Positions 25,973 through 34,004 of a DNA stretch of 53,870 bases are shown in pieces. The notes under the pieces were generated by a model that saw only the letters and a program-made list of their open reading frames with translations, ran no database searches and was not told where the DNA came from. Position 1 is the stretch's first letter; each line of letters starts with the position of its first letter. The translations under genes were made by a program, and so were the position numbers. The stretch lies in IMG/VR virus record IMGVR_UViG_3300043119_000046, positions 1 through 53,870 of that record; one strand, given 5' to 3'. Source of the DNA: a virus.

Positions 25973-27901
25973 TTAAGTCAAATCAACAATCTCACAAGAA
26001 CCAGAGACACAGCTTAGTGTCTGAGAACCTGATGTATTGTCTTCTTGTTCATACCCTGAAAGTTTAGCCCAATCAATAGATTTAGGCATAACAGCTAGAA
26101 GATTATCGTAGTCACTTTTACCAATCTCTTGATAAGGCGCTTGTTGATAGGTATGCTCATTGTATGGCAAAAAGGACACGCCAGACATTTCATCAAAGTG
26201 CTTGTAGACAAAAGCACCAACCTCAAACCATTCATCACTACGGACGTTAATAGTAACAGATGGCTTATGCTCACACCAACTACGTTGATAGGCCAACCAC
26301 ATCTCTAGCTGGTCAATAGCACTCAGGTCAGACGTAACCACTGCACCCTCTGGAGCCTTCATTGGGAAACTGAACACGGTGGTCTGTGTAGGCTTCATCA
26401 CATCAGGTTCAGATGGGATACCTTGGTCCTTCATAAACTGCGTCAGAGGGTCTTTGTTATCACCTCTAACAGTTCTAATGTAATAAGCACTATGGCGAGC
26501 ATGGATACCTGACGCTGAGTCAACAAGTTGCGAGACGGTTCCAGATGGTTTAACACAAGTAATGGCAGCAGCAACAGGGATACCAAGACGATCAGCCCAT
26601 TCAGCGTTAGTAGTAATAGCGACATTCTTTAGATGCTCCAATGTTTGAGATAGACCTGCGTTCTTAGTGGTCATCAGTGGGTTGTCCATGATCCCCGTAA
26701 GAGATACGCCTAGCAGACGCTCTTCTTCTGTGTTGGTTTGCCAAATCTTACGCAGGTAGGGGAACTTGGTGTAGGTAGACTGGATCGTACCCAAGATGGT
26801 AGCAAGGCGAACCTTCTCTTCCAACGTCTTAAGTGTATCAGTAGAGCGAACAACTACTTCCGTTAGATTACAAAACTGATAGGGACGCAAGATTATCTCT
26901 GAGCAGGGGTTGGTCCCAAAGTCGTAGTCAGTCTTGCGGCGACCATTCTTAGCTGCTTGCTTCTTGGAAGCCTGACGGTTGAAGATGCCACGCTCACCTG
27001 AACCACTCTCAACAAGTGCAGTCCACTCACGCATGAAGCTGACAGCATCTGGCTTCTCAGTGTAGCTCACAGAGTTGTTAGCCAGACCACGCTGAGGGTT
27101 GTTCTCCCACCAGTTACCAGACTTAGCATAGCGCATACGATCATCTGACAGGTTGGACAAAGAGATCATAGCACTACGGCGGACACCACCAACTACAACC
27201 ACTTCACCGATCTTACACATGATGTCATGGCACTCAAGGGAGGACAGCTTGCGACCCTTGGCTTCCTTAAACTTCCCAGTAACAAACTGGAACAAGTCAA
27301 TCAGTGGGGCTGGACCAGATGCACGACCACCAAAGGTCTTCAGCTTAGCACCAGCAGGACGCACCAGAGAGACATCCCACTTAGGGATTTCACCAGAGTA
27401 TAGCAGGGCGATAACTTGACGCAGTGCCTTGGCCCAACCCTCTTTGCTGTCCTTGACCACAACAGTGGTGTCAGACTGGAACATGACCTCTGGAACCTCT
27501 GGCAGCTTGCTGATGAACTGACGCTCTACAGAGAAGCCTACACCCGTGCCACAGAGCAAGATAAACATAGCTTCATCAAAGGACTTAGGGTCGTCTACAG
27601 GCATATAAGAGCAGTTGTAACCAGCAGTGTTGTCACGCTCTAGGGCAGGACCAGCAGTCATTACAGCCCGCATACTAGGCATAATTTCTAGGTTAAGGAT
27701 AGCTTGTTCGATAGCAATAGCCTCACCGCCTACATGGTCAATGCTTGCAAGAGACTTGTTCACAACATTGTCGATATAGCGAGAGACAGTCTCACCCCAG
27801 TTCTCACGACGACCCTCATCCTGCAACCAACGTGCGTAGCGAGAGGTCGCAATAAAGGACATATAATCCGTCATACCGTAGTTATTTCCCTTAGTCTGCA
27901 T
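25973..27901 (-). CDS. nrdJ: Class II (B12-dependent) ribonucleotide reductase
   Basis: Makes deoxyribonucleotides with adenosylcobalamin. From the ATG at 27901 it has 642 residues. Cys97 (GYNCSYM), the NPCSEI motif (Cys333 as thiyl radical, Glu335) and Cys344 (YQFCNL) match the active site of the monomeric Lactobacillus-type reductase. The C-terminal CVSGSC (Cys631, Cys636) matches its redox shuttle pair. It is shorter than that enzyme (about 740). ATG 27901 is chosen over the upstream ATG 27931 because TTGGAG lies seven bases before it; the two genes then overlap by only 11 bases. Confidence 0.9.
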   Translation of the reverse strand: MQTKGNNYGMTDYMSFIATSRYARWLQDEGRRENWGETVSRYIDNVVNKSLASIDHVGGEAIAIEQAILNLEIMPSMRAVMTAGPALERDNTAGYNCSYMPVDDPKSFDEAMFILLCGTGVGFSVERQFISKLPEVPEVMFQSDTTVVVKDSKEGWAKALRQVIALLYSGEIPKWDVSLVRPAGAKLKTFGGRASGPAPLIDLFQFVTGKFKEAKGRKLSSLECHDIMCKIGEVVVVGGVRRSAMISLSNLSDDRMRYAKSGNWWENNPQRGLANNSVSYTEKPDAVSFMREWTALVESGSGERGIFNRQASKKQAAKNGRRKTDYDFGTNPCSEIILRPYQFCNLTEVVVRSTDTLKTLEEKVRLATILGTIQSTYTKFPYLRKIWQTNTEEERLLGVSLTGIMDNPLMTTKNAGLSQTLEHLKNVAITTNAEWADRLGIPVAAAITCVKPSGTVSQLVDSASGIHARHSAYYIRTVRGDNKDPLTQFMKDQGIPSEPDVMKPTQTTVFSFPMKAPEGAVVTSDLSAIDQLEMWLAYQRSWCEHKPSVTINVRSDEWFEVGAFVYKHFDEMSGVSFLPYNEHTYQQAPYQEIGKSDYDNLLAVMPKSIDWAKLSGYEQEDNTSGSQTLSCVSGSCEIVDLT

Positions 27902-28367
27902 AGTCTTCTCCAATGTTTTTAGTTTGTCCATTCAAGGCCCGATATACCGTCATAGTGCTTACGCCAACTTCTTTTGCAATGTCGTGATAAAACAGACCCT
28001 CTTCTCGCATAACCCTACAAACATCAAACTGCTCTGGCGTGAGTTTCAGTAGGTGCTTTCCCTGTGGCATATTATATCGTGGCTTAAGGGTTCGGATAAG
28101 TTCTTGCTCTTTAGCACAAGCACCCTCTTTATTCATACCTGTAAAAATCAACTCTACCCAATCACTTGCATTAAAACCGTCTTGGGTCATATCTTCAAGA
28201 TGGTCTAGGTGAGGTTGACTACGAAGACAAGTCAATTTACTCCCGTGTATCCACGCTCTGCCCCGACACCCATGCCCTAGATAAATCAACTCATGTGTAC
28301 GGGGGTCAGTGTGTTTGTACACATAGTAGATGAAGGATTGATAGTCTGTAGGTAGGTAGTTGCTCAT
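27891..28367 (-). CDS. GIY-YIG homing endonuclease with C-terminal HTH (158 aa)
   Basis: The N-terminal YYVYKHTDP..LIYLGHG (about residues 14-34) is a GIY-YIG nuclease core, and KEGACAKEQELIRTLKPRYN carries the later conserved Glu. A resolvase-like helix-turn-helix (YHDIAKEVGVSTMTVYRALNG) near the C-terminus would read DNA. The gene lies directly before nrdJ and overlaps it, the usual place for an endonuclease that spreads with a conserved reductase gene. The last codons supply the ribosome-binding site of nrdJ. Confidence 0.8.
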   Translation of the reverse strand: MSNYLPTDYQSFIYYVYKHTDPRTHELIYLGHGCRGRAWIHGSKLTCLRSQPHLDHLEDMTQDGFNASDWVELIFTGMNKEGACAKEQELIRTLKPRYNMPQGKHLLKLTPEQFDVCRVMREEGLFYHDIAKEVGVSTMTVYRALNGQTKNIGEDYAD

Positions 28368-28576
28368 TAAAAGTACCCCATGATTGCACCAGCGGGTGGG
28401 ACCACGATACCCAACAGGCGTATCACTACCTCTGTAGCAGAAGTTACATCCATACTACGCAAGAGCGTGATAATGTTCCAGACATACCCATAGATCATCA
28501 CACCCCACAGGCCAACCACAGCAGCCAACATCAAGAGGCCACCAATAAGTGAACCTTCATCTTTCTTATTTAACAT
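28367..28576 (-). CDS. Small membrane protein, two TM segments (69 aa)
   Basis: Starts MLNKKDEGSLIG at ATG 28576, with GGGGGAAG just before it. It has two hydrophobic segments, GLLMLAAVVGLWGVMIYGYV and VVIRLLGIVVPPAGAIMGYF. It overlaps DUF1127 by 11 bases and abuts the GIY-YIG gene by one base. Unknown function at the inner membrane; not placed in the lysis cassette, so a holin role is unlikely. Confidence 0.65.
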   Translation of the reverse strand: MLNKKDEGSLIGGLLMLAAVVGLWGVMIYGYVWNIITLLRSMDVTSATEVVIRLLGIVVPPAGAIMGYF

Positions 28577-28766
28577 TCTTCCCCCGTCTTTCCAAATCAT
28601 GTTCTAACCAGATCAGTGTATCAATGTCACAGCGATTGATGCCAATGTCTCTCAGTGTCTTGTCGTCCAGAGCATTAAGCTCCTTGATGATCCTACGGTG
28701 TTCTCGCCAAGTATTAACGTAGCGTAGCCACCTGATCACCCAACTCTCTAGTAGTCGTTTCTTCAT
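28566..28766 (-). CDS. DUF1127 (YjiS-like) protein (66 aa)
   Basis: From ATG 28766: MKKRLLESW, then WREHRRIIKELNALDDKTL and RDIGINRCDIDTLIW. The Trp, Arg-Arg, Leu-x-x-Leu-Asp-Asp, Leu-x-Asp-Ile-Gly-Ile-x-Arg pattern is DUF1127, small proteins abundant in alphaproteobacteria and reported there to take part in RNA and stress regulation. The phage copy probably came from the host and could modulate host mRNA; that is inference. A longer frame to 28871 exists but adds an unrelated N-terminus overlapping the next gene. Confidence 0.8.
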   Translation of the reverse strand: MKKRLLESWVIRWLRYVNTWREHRRIIKELNALDDKTLRDIGINRCDIDTLIWLEHDLERRGKNVK

Positions 28767-28777
28767 CCTGACCCTTC

Positions 28778-28942
28778 TCAGTCGGTGATAATTGCAACAC
28801 GATGTGCCTGTACTAAGAGCCTGTTTATACTTAACTCCGCTACGGTAGCTGTAGGGTTCTGTATACTCCACTCGACTAATACCACAGGCACACTCTTGTC
28901 CTTGATGCTCTCCAGTTTACGGATAAGCTCTGCGACTGTCAT
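28778..28942 (-). CDS. Small hypothetical protein (54 aa)
   Basis: Starts MTVAELIRKLESIKDKSVPV at an ATG that overlaps the MazG stop (ATGA). Its first 20 residues look like a short helix followed by beta strands, a pattern seen in many small phage proteins of unknown role. Tight overlap supports coding. Confidence 0.65.
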   Translation of the reverse strand: MTVAELIRKLESIKDKSVPVVLVEWSIQNPTATVAELSINRLLVQAHRVAIITD

Positions 28943-29439
28943 GCTGTTTTCTCTTTACGAATATTACTACCTTCCAGCAGGTCTGTCAAGTAGGGTTTCT
29001 TGTAGTTTGGCCCCTTCAGAACCTTGCCATCCTCACGGAAGATAGGCTTACCATCGTCACCCAGCTTAGACATATTGCTGGCATGAACACGGCGGAAAGC
29101 TTCTCTAGTAGTCTCCTCCCCAAATGTATCTAGTGCGTGTTGAACTGCCTCGTCTACTTGGCTGGAGAGCTTTACCCAATCTTCTAGCTCTTCCTCTTGC
29201 AAGACACCTTGAGTAAGACCCCCACCTACCACAGCTATAAACCCTGCCTTAACGTAGAGAACATCACCAATCTCTTTGAGCATTTCCTCTCGGTCATTAT
29301 TTGTGACAGCTTCATTGTATTCCTCCACCTCCTCCTTGATGAGTTTAACCCAAAGGCGGGGGTCTAGCGAGGCTTTGAACACACGGACAAACTCCGTGAT
29401 CATCTTCAAGTCTTCATCCATATGTAATTCTTCTTCCAT
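28939..29439 (-). CDS. mazG: MazG-like NTP pyrophosphohydrolase (166 aa)
   Basis: All-alpha NTP-PPase fold: LIKEEVEEYNEAV followed by EMLKEIGDVLYV provides the metal-binding Glu and Asp residues. The C-terminus AFRRVHASNMSKLGDDGKP with VLKGPNYKKPYL is typical of phage members. It could hydrolyse non-canonical dNTPs or lower alarmone levels during infection. ATG 29439 is chosen over the GTG three bases upstream because it overlaps the previous stop as TGATG. Confidence 0.85.
   Translation of the reverse strand: MEEELHMDEDLKMITEFVRVFKASLDPRLWVKLIKEEVEEYNEAVTNNDREEMLKEIGDVLYVKAGFIAVVGGGLTQGVLQEEELEDWVKLSSQVDEAVQHALDTFGEETTREAFRRVHASNMSKLGDDGKPIFREDGKVLKGPNYKKPYLTDLLEGSNIRKEKTA
28961..28989 (-). 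promoter_or_regulatory. Possible minus-strand promoter inside mazG end
   Basis: On the minus strand TTGACA, 17 bases, TAATAT, placed to transcribe the 54-codon gene, DUF1127 and downstream genes. The match is good but it lies in coding sequence, so chance is possible. Confidence 0.4.
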
Positions 29440-29594
29440 CACTCTTCCAACACTTCTAAAGTTTCTAGTTTAAGGTCGTCGAGGTCCAGCATGGCTGCTT
29501 CAACAAGGCTGTAGACGTTATCCATTTCGTCGTCTGTCCCCGCGAAGTCAGCGTGTTTATCAACCTCGACAACCAGTGTGATCTCATACTTCAT
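29439..29594 (-). CDS. Small acidic protein (51 aa)
   Basis: Starts MKYEITLVVEVDKHADF; strongly acidic C-terminal helix ending LETLEVLEE. Overlaps the phosphoesterase stop (ATGA) and the mazG start (TGATG). Unknown function. Confidence 0.65.
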   Translation of the reverse strand: MKYEITLVVEVDKHADFAGTDDEMDNVYSLVEAAMLDLDDLKLETLEVLEE

Positions 29595-30367
29595 TTCAGA
29601 TAGGCTTTCATAATCTGCTCAAGTGACACAAACTCTGGCTCATACATACCGTTAGCCAACTCTCGTTTAACCACAACACCGTGCCACCAACCCTTGTTAG
29701 CCTGACCAGCCCAGTCTTCCTCTGCTCCCTTAAAACAACCAACAACAAGACCAATGTTACCGTGTGGTAGTGCAGAGTCCTTGAAATGTAGATCACGCTT
29801 GTGGGAATGTCCACAAGTAGCAGAGCAGCTTAGGTTCTGGATCACCGTGTGGGCATGGTGGATACCCCCAGTTGCAGTTGGCGAGTTACCAGAGGTGAAG
29901 TAGTGTGCATAAGCCACACCATCATACATAGCAACTGCTGGTCCAGAGTTTTCATATTCATGATAGTCATCGAACCAGTAGTTAGTGTCAAGGTGGCTGA
30001 AAGAGATACCGAACTTTTCCCCTTCGCTGCGTGGGTTCTTGGCTAGGTAGGACTTGATACGATGTTCGTGGTTTCCCTCGAAGCCTACCCAGTAGGGACG
30101 TTTCTTGTGATTACGCTTAAAGGGTTCCCGAAGATACTCTTGTGCTTGATTGTAGGAAACAATATCCTTCTCGTAGTTCTGCGAAGAGATTGCCTTAGGG
30201 GACTTGTCATCGTAGGTGTTAAGGGAACGCATGTCTGCACCATCACCCAGATCAAACACCATGTCTGGCTTCAAGTCATACAGGAACTGACCCAGTGCTT
30301 TGAAGCGAATGTTGCTAGTGTCTGGATCAGAGTGGGCGCAGGAATAGACTACTACTGTCTTAGACAT
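29591..30367 (-). CDS. Calcineurin-like metallophosphoesterase (258 aa)
   Basis: Conserved blocks in order: VVVYSCAHSD, FDLGDGAD, GFEGNHEHR, then HAHTVIQ and CGHSHKRD near the C-terminus. These are the GDxx, GNHE and GHxH metal-ligand motifs of the family. The first motif, normally Asp-x-His, reads Cys-Ala-His here. Substrate unknown; phage members may act on nucleic-acid ends or nucleotides. Overlaps the next gene upstream by 8 bases. Confidence 0.8.
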   Translation of the reverse strand: MSKTVVVYSCAHSDPDTSNIRFKALGQFLYDLKPDMVFDLGDGADMRSLNTYDDKSPKAISSQNYEKDIVSYNQAQEYLREPFKRNHKKRPYWVGFEGNHEHRIKSYLAKNPRSEGEKFGISFSHLDTNYWFDDYHEYENSGPAVAMYDGVAYAHYFTSGNSPTATGGIHHAHTVIQNLSCSATCGHSHKRDLHFKDSALPHGNIGLVVGCFKGAEEDWAGQANKGWWHGVVVKRELANGMYEPEFVSLEQIMKAYLK

Positions 30368-30650
30368 ATACTCTGTAATCCTTTAGGTTAAGTGGGAGTG
30401 GTTCAATGAACTTACGGAAGTGATCAACGATAGGCTTGGCATTTTCGTAATCCTCGAACCATGCTTCAATGTCAAACACTTCGCCATCTATTGCAATCTT
30501 TAAGTCCAGACGTACAGCAGTGTCAGGTACATCCAGTTCGTCTAGCTCTTCTTCACTAAGATCACTTGCAAAGATTGGACCCTTGATGACACTCCAGATT
30601 TCTGTCTTATGTTTGTCCTTGATGAACAAGTTTCGTAGCCAGTTAAACAT
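30360..30650 (-). CDS. Hypothetical protein with MFNWLRNLFIK start (96 aa)
   Basis: An N-terminal amphipathic segment, MFNWLRNLFIKDKHKTEIWSVI, is followed by an acidic domain (DLSEEELDELDVPD) and beta strands (LDLKIAIDGEVFDIEAWFED). The first 24 residues resemble the whole N-terminus of the 39-residue protein just upstream. Unknown function. Confidence 0.65.
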   Translation of the reverse strand: MFNWLRNLFIKDKHKTEIWSVIKGPIFASDLSEEELDELDVPDTAVRLDLKIAIDGEVFDIEAWFEDYENAKPIVDHFRKFIEPLPLNLKDYRVYV

Positions 30651-30762
30651 CTTGTTTCCACTTCTTTAGGATTTCCACATCATTTGGACTATGCCAACCA
30701 ATCACACTGCAAATCTTTAGTTCCTTAGGCTTCTTAAAGAGAGACTTCAGCCATTGTATCAT
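30643..30762 (-). CDS. Mini-protein, paralogue of downstream gene's N-terminus (39 aa)
   Basis: Reads MIQWLKSLFKKPKELKICSVI at its start and ends KKWKQDV. It overlaps its neighbours by 8 and 1 bases. It shares the pattern M-x-x-W-L-x-x-L-F-x-K and I-x-S-V-I with the 96-residue protein downstream, so the two probably arose by duplication. Confidence 0.6.
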   Translation of the reverse strand: MIQWLKSLFKKPKELKICSVIGWHSPNDVEILKKWKQDV

Positions 30763-31385
30763 CACATAAACCCTTGTCTAAGTCTTACCAAAAGCTTTTC
30801 CCCCTCATCTTCCCAAGTTCTGATTAGGTTAAGTAAAGACACAAACTCTACCTCTGTCATTTGGCCTTTACTGGCGTTTATTTTAGGAGAGGCTATGCAC
30901 AAATTTAAGAGTTCATTTAGACCACCCCTAAAAGGTGGTATCTTATGGTCGATGTGCATTTCCCACAGAGTCAACTCTTTTCCTGTATAGTAGCAGACCA
31001 ACGGTTGTGCCTCAAGCCAACTCTGTATTGCCGTTGTTGCAGGGGTTGTTGCCCGAAGTTCAGGGAACTTTCTTGCCCGGTTCAAAAGGCTCGACCTAAT
31101 AGCCCTTGCTTTCACAAGGTAAGGTTGTTCCTTTTTCAACTGGCTCTTGTGTAACTTGGCAGAGAACTTCTCCCTCTTATAATCACGGGGCTTTCTTCCA
31201 GACTTTTTGCAATCTCTACACAGAGAAGTTCTGCCTGTGTAAGACTTTGTTGCAATGTTAAAAGATTCCCAAGACTTAAACTCACCACACCCAGTGCATT
31301 CTCTGCCTTCATCTGTTATACTTGTCTTAAACTTCTTTAGGGTTTTTGGCTTCAAGGTTAACAGGGGTTTAGCTGCTCGTGTCAC
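30762..31385 (-). CDS. HNH homing endonuclease (207 aa)
   Basis: The N-terminal zinc-ribbon-like part has CTGCGEFK and CRDCKK. The HNH core is VCYYTGKEL, MHIDHKIPPFRGG and LNLCIASPKINASKG. It starts with GTG overlapping the exonuclease stop (GTGA). As a free-standing mobile endonuclease it lies between small genes and the recombination gene; no sign of a self-splicing intron. Confidence 0.8.
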   Translation of the reverse strand: MTRAAKPLLTLKPKTLKKFKTSITDEGRECTGCGEFKSWESFNIATKSYTGRTSLCRDCKKSGRKPRDYKREKFSAKLHKSQLKKEQPYLVKARAIRSSLLNRARKFPELRATTPATTAIQSWLEAQPLVCYYTGKELTLWEMHIDHKIPPFRGGLNELLNLCIASPKINASKGQMTEVEFVSLLNLIRTWEDEGEKLLVRLRQGFM

Positions 31386-32236
31386 TCAATCCACTCCGTT
31401 ACGCGAGGTTCATTGACGACATCAACAAGGAACACTGGCCCTGTGCTGTATAGAAAAGTTCTTGCCTCAGGCCAACAAACCTTACGAAAGTCGCAGTATC
31501 CACAAGTCGTAGATAGCTGAGTGTTCTCAGACGTTTTAGACTGGGGTACTGGGGATATCCTGTCCTCAGGAATAGGACCAACAACAAGACTTTGGACACG
31601 CTTGATCTCCTGTTCTTTCCCCTCAAGCTCTTCTGTAAAGTCGTAACGATCCAGACACAGCTTGAAACGATCCTTCTGAACTACAAGGAACGCACCCTCA
31701 GTCTTGTTAACAACCAGTGGGTCATCTTTCCCTGCGTAAACATAAGAGCTAAGCTGGCTGATATATCCGAAGGGGTCATCCTCACGAAGGTTATGGTTCC
31801 TGAACTTCTCGTAACCATACTTAGAGGCAGACTTAACATCAACTGTGACACCATCAATAACAGCATCACGTTGTCCGCTTACACCAAAGACATTCACCCT
31901 GTCCTGCATACCAGTTACTCTATGCCCTGCGGCTATAGCTAGTGATAGGATCAAGGCTTCGAGCAGATCACCATAGAAGAAAGTCCCTAGGGTTTCTGCC
32001 CGCAGTGGTTCAGAGTCTTGGCTTTGGTTGATCTTGTACCAGAGCTTTCGGTCGCAGGGTGAGCCAATGCCAGAGAGGCTTAGGTAGTCCCGTGGTACTT
32101 GCTTCTGGGAGAACCTAGCCTCTGCAACACTGGCAATAGCGGAGGACAGGAACGCTGTACATGCAGTATCCCATCCTCCTTTACCCTCGACAACCCTGTA
32201 AATATCGTCTACGAGTGTCTCCAGTGTTTTACTCAA
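31382..32236 (-). CDS. Cas4/RecB-like exonuclease with predicted Fe-S cluster (284 aa)
   Basis: PD-(D/E)XK nuclease: GQRDAVIDG and VTVDVKSASKYGYEK give the catalytic Asp, Asp and Lys, and QLSSYVYAG the later Gln. Cys residues at SPCDRKLWY and CGYCDFRKVCW are placed as in the 4Fe-4S cluster of Cas4 and AddB. It probably resects phage or host DNA ends during replication and recombination. Translation starts at TTG inside the SSB stop (TTGA), i.e. coupled to SSB. Confidence 0.85.
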   Translation of the reverse strand: MSKTLETLVDDIYRVVEGKGGWDTACTAFLSSAIASVAEARFSQKQVPRDYLSLSGIGSPCDRKLWYKINQSQDSEPLRAETLGTFFYGDLLEALILSLAIAAGHRVTGMQDRVNVFGVSGQRDAVIDGVTVDVKSASKYGYEKFRNHNLREDDPFGYISQLSSYVYAGKDDPLVVNKTEGAFLVVQKDRFKLCLDRYDFTEELEGKEQEIKRVQSLVVGPIPEDRISPVPQSKTSENTQLSTTCGYCDFRKVCWPEARTFLYSTGPVFLVDVVNEPRVTEWIE

Positions 32237-32772
32237 AATGGTATATCATCCTCGTCAATGGTCATAGGCTTAGGTGCTGGCTTGGCTGCTGCTTTAGGTG
32301 CAGCCTTGGGTGGTGGTGCATCCTCCTCGTCATCTTCGTCGGGGTTATACTCTACGTGGTTGGTAACCTTAACCTTTTCAAGGCGAGTACCCACGATACC
32401 CTTACGCTTCGTGTCGTAGACGTTGAGGATAATCTCTACGGTAGAACCGTTACCAATAGAACCATCCTCGTCGTAGTCCCAGACAGAACCATCTGCCTTG
32501 ACCACCTTAGGCGCACCGCCACCATACTCCTCGGTCCACTTACGGCGGAAGCGTACCCGTGTCAGGCTAGAGTCCTCTGGGCTTTCCTTGCCCTTGAGCA
32601 GTGACTTGCTCTGGTTCAGCTTGGCGATGCTTGCTGCATCCAAGTCAACGTCGATGGTACACTGACCACCAGACTCCTTGAGTGCATCCTCAAACCCTGT
32701 CAGGTCACGATTGTCCTCAAAGACTTTAGCCCAGTAGCCAATGCCAGTCAGCTTTACTTTACGTGTTCCCAT
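32233..32772 (-). CDS. ssb: Single-stranded DNA-binding protein
   Basis: 179 residues. An OB-like domain with FEDNRDLTGFEDA and VRFRRKWTEEYGG is followed by a Pro/Ala/Lys linker and an acidic tip IDEDDIPF, the classic SSB C-terminal hook that recruits replication enzymes. Located between polymerase and exonuclease. AAGGAGCTACAC precedes the ATG. The length and layout are closer to phage (T7 gp2.5-type) SSBs than to E. coli SSB. Confidence 0.8.
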   Translation of the reverse strand: MGTRKVKLTGIGYWAKVFEDNRDLTGFEDALKESGGQCTIDVDLDAASIAKLNQSKSLLKGKESPEDSSLTRVRFRRKWTEEYGGGAPKVVKADGSVWDYDEDGSIGNGSTVEIILNVYDTKRKGIVGTRLEKVKVTNHVEYNPDEDDEEDAPPPKAAPKAAAKPAPKPMTIDEDDIPF

Positions 32773-32808
32773 GTGTAGCTCCTTTGTGATGTGTAATAGT
32801 AACAGATA

Positions 32809-32961
32809 TTAGTTTGATTGTGCAAGAGGTTTCTCGCCTGCCACACGATATTTTCTCTGCTTCGAGTTGTCCCGAACCAACTCCTTACCCCCTGCTGCCA
32901 GACGCACAGGGATGCTGTTTGGCTTGGTCAACTTCTTCAAGCCCACGATTTTCTTTTCCAT
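32809..32961 (-). CDS. Small basic protein (50 aa)
   Basis: Starts MEKKIVGLKKLTKPNSIPVR at ATG 32961 with GAGGG seven bases before it; the longer frame to 33012 would overlap the polymerase end without a better start. Strongly basic. Lies between polymerase and SSB. Unknown function. Confidence 0.6.
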   Translation of the reverse strand: MEKKIVGLKKLTKPNSIPVRLAAGGKELVRDNSKQRKYRVAGEKPLAQSN

Positions 32962-32971
32962 GATCTTTCCC

Positions 32972-33505
32972 TCAATGAATGTCAGCGTATCGTACACCAA
33001 ACTGCACATCAATGTCCAGCTTAATATTTAGCTTGAGCTTCTCGTTCACCTTCTCAATGGCCCAACGGAGAACTGACTCATGTTCTTTCTCCTCACCCAC
33101 TGGAATGCGATTGATAGACTCGTCGTGAAACTGACCCACGATGTTTGGTCGTTTGGTCAGGTAGTGTGCCACCCACTGGTCGAAGCAGTATGCCCCAGTG
33201 GACTGGTTTAGCGTACTCCAAACATCCTTTTCAAACCGTAAGGAATACCAGAAACCGTTGACAGGATTTTTAACCCACATGTGTCCAGCTAGAGTTTTAC
33301 GTTCTGACTTCTTGGCCACTTCCTGCACTGCCCAGTTAATTTTCCAGAACGCCTCTAATAAACTAGCTGCCTCACCCTGACTCATGCCTGTAGTCCTAGC
33401 TAACTTTGCTTTTCCTACACCATACATTGCGCTATAGGTCACAACTTTTGCTTTCTTACGGATAGCATGTATCCTCTTATACCTCTGCTCTGGTGTCTCT
33501 GTCAT
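32972..33505 (-). CDS. DNA polymerase A, C-terminal fragment (motifs B and C)
   Basis: 177 residues carrying polymerase motif B (RKKAKVVTYSAMYGVGKAKLA) and motif C (VGQFHDESI). It is the fingers/palm end of a T7-like family A DNA polymerase. Motif A and the exonuclease are encoded by the separate gene at 33979-35331. Translation has its own start: AAGGAGAAAAT lies before ATG 33505, inside the end of the HNH gene. The two chains presumably assemble into one active enzyme, because both sets of motifs are intact. Confidence 0.85.
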   Translation of the reverse strand: MTETPEQRYKRIHAIRKKAKVVTYSAMYGVGKAKLARTTGMSQGEAASLLEAFWKINWAVQEVAKKSERKTLAGHMWVKNPVNGFWYSLRFEKDVWSTLNQSTGAYCFDQWVAHYLTKRPNIVGQFHDESINRIPVGEEKEHESVLRWAIEKVNEKLKLNIKLDIDVQFGVRYADIH

Positions 33506-34004
33506 ATTTTCTCCTTGTGTTCTCTGCTGGAGTTATCCATTGGCAGTTATCTGGGTGGTAGTTACCTTCTGGGTTTACCCTGTCAATAGATAACCCTTCT
33601 TTGTAACCATTTGTTGTGGCCCATACATAGAAGTTATGAAAATCCTCCCATTCAGAACATACAGACACTCCTTTGCCCCCGTAGTATTTCCACCTTTGGG
33701 AATTGGGGTTTGTACACCTCTGTTTCATTGACTGATACACAGCGTATAGTTTATGCTTATGTAGCCCATGTCTTGTAGGGTCACACCTGTTTTGTAATAG
33801 GGTCTCTTTCCTTAAACACCCACAAGATTTTACCGAATCTTCTCCAGTGATTCTGTAGGTAGCTAGTTGAATTGTCCCCCCACATTCACAAAGACATTCC
33901 CAGTAGTGCTTATTGTATTTACCTACCCCTAGGTAAGACTTAACAGTAAGACGACCTACCTGAAAACCTATAGGGTCACTAACTTTCTTTCTTGTAATTG
34001 ACAT
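33477..34004 (-). CDS. HNH homing endonuclease interrupting the polymerase gene (175 aa)
   Basis: N-terminal FQVGRLTVKSYLGVGKY and CLCECGGT..SCGC form the DNA-binding/zinc part. The nuclease part is LYAVYQSMKQRCTNP, YYGGKGVSVCSEWEDFHNFY and LSIDRVNPEGNYHPDNCQW. It overlaps the polymerase N-terminal gene by 26 bases and the C-terminal gene by 29, leaving no room for intron structure. It is therefore a free-standing endonuclease whose insertion split the polymerase. Confidence 0.85.
   Translation of the reverse strand: MSITRKKVSDPIGFQVGRLTVKSYLGVGKYNKHYWECLCECGGTIQLATYRITGEDSVKSCGCLRKETLLQNRCDPTRHGLHKHKLYAVYQSMKQRCTNPNSQRWKYYGGKGVSVCSEWEDFHNFYVWATTNGYKEGLSIDRVNPEGNYHPDNCQWITPAENTRRKYDRDTRAEV

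Noticed and set aside
33477-34004. Group I intron or intein in the DNA polymerase gene
   Set aside because: The HNH gene overlaps both polymerase parts by less than 30 bases, leaving no intron core sequence; there are no intein N-terminal Cys/Ser and C-terminal His-Asn splice residues.
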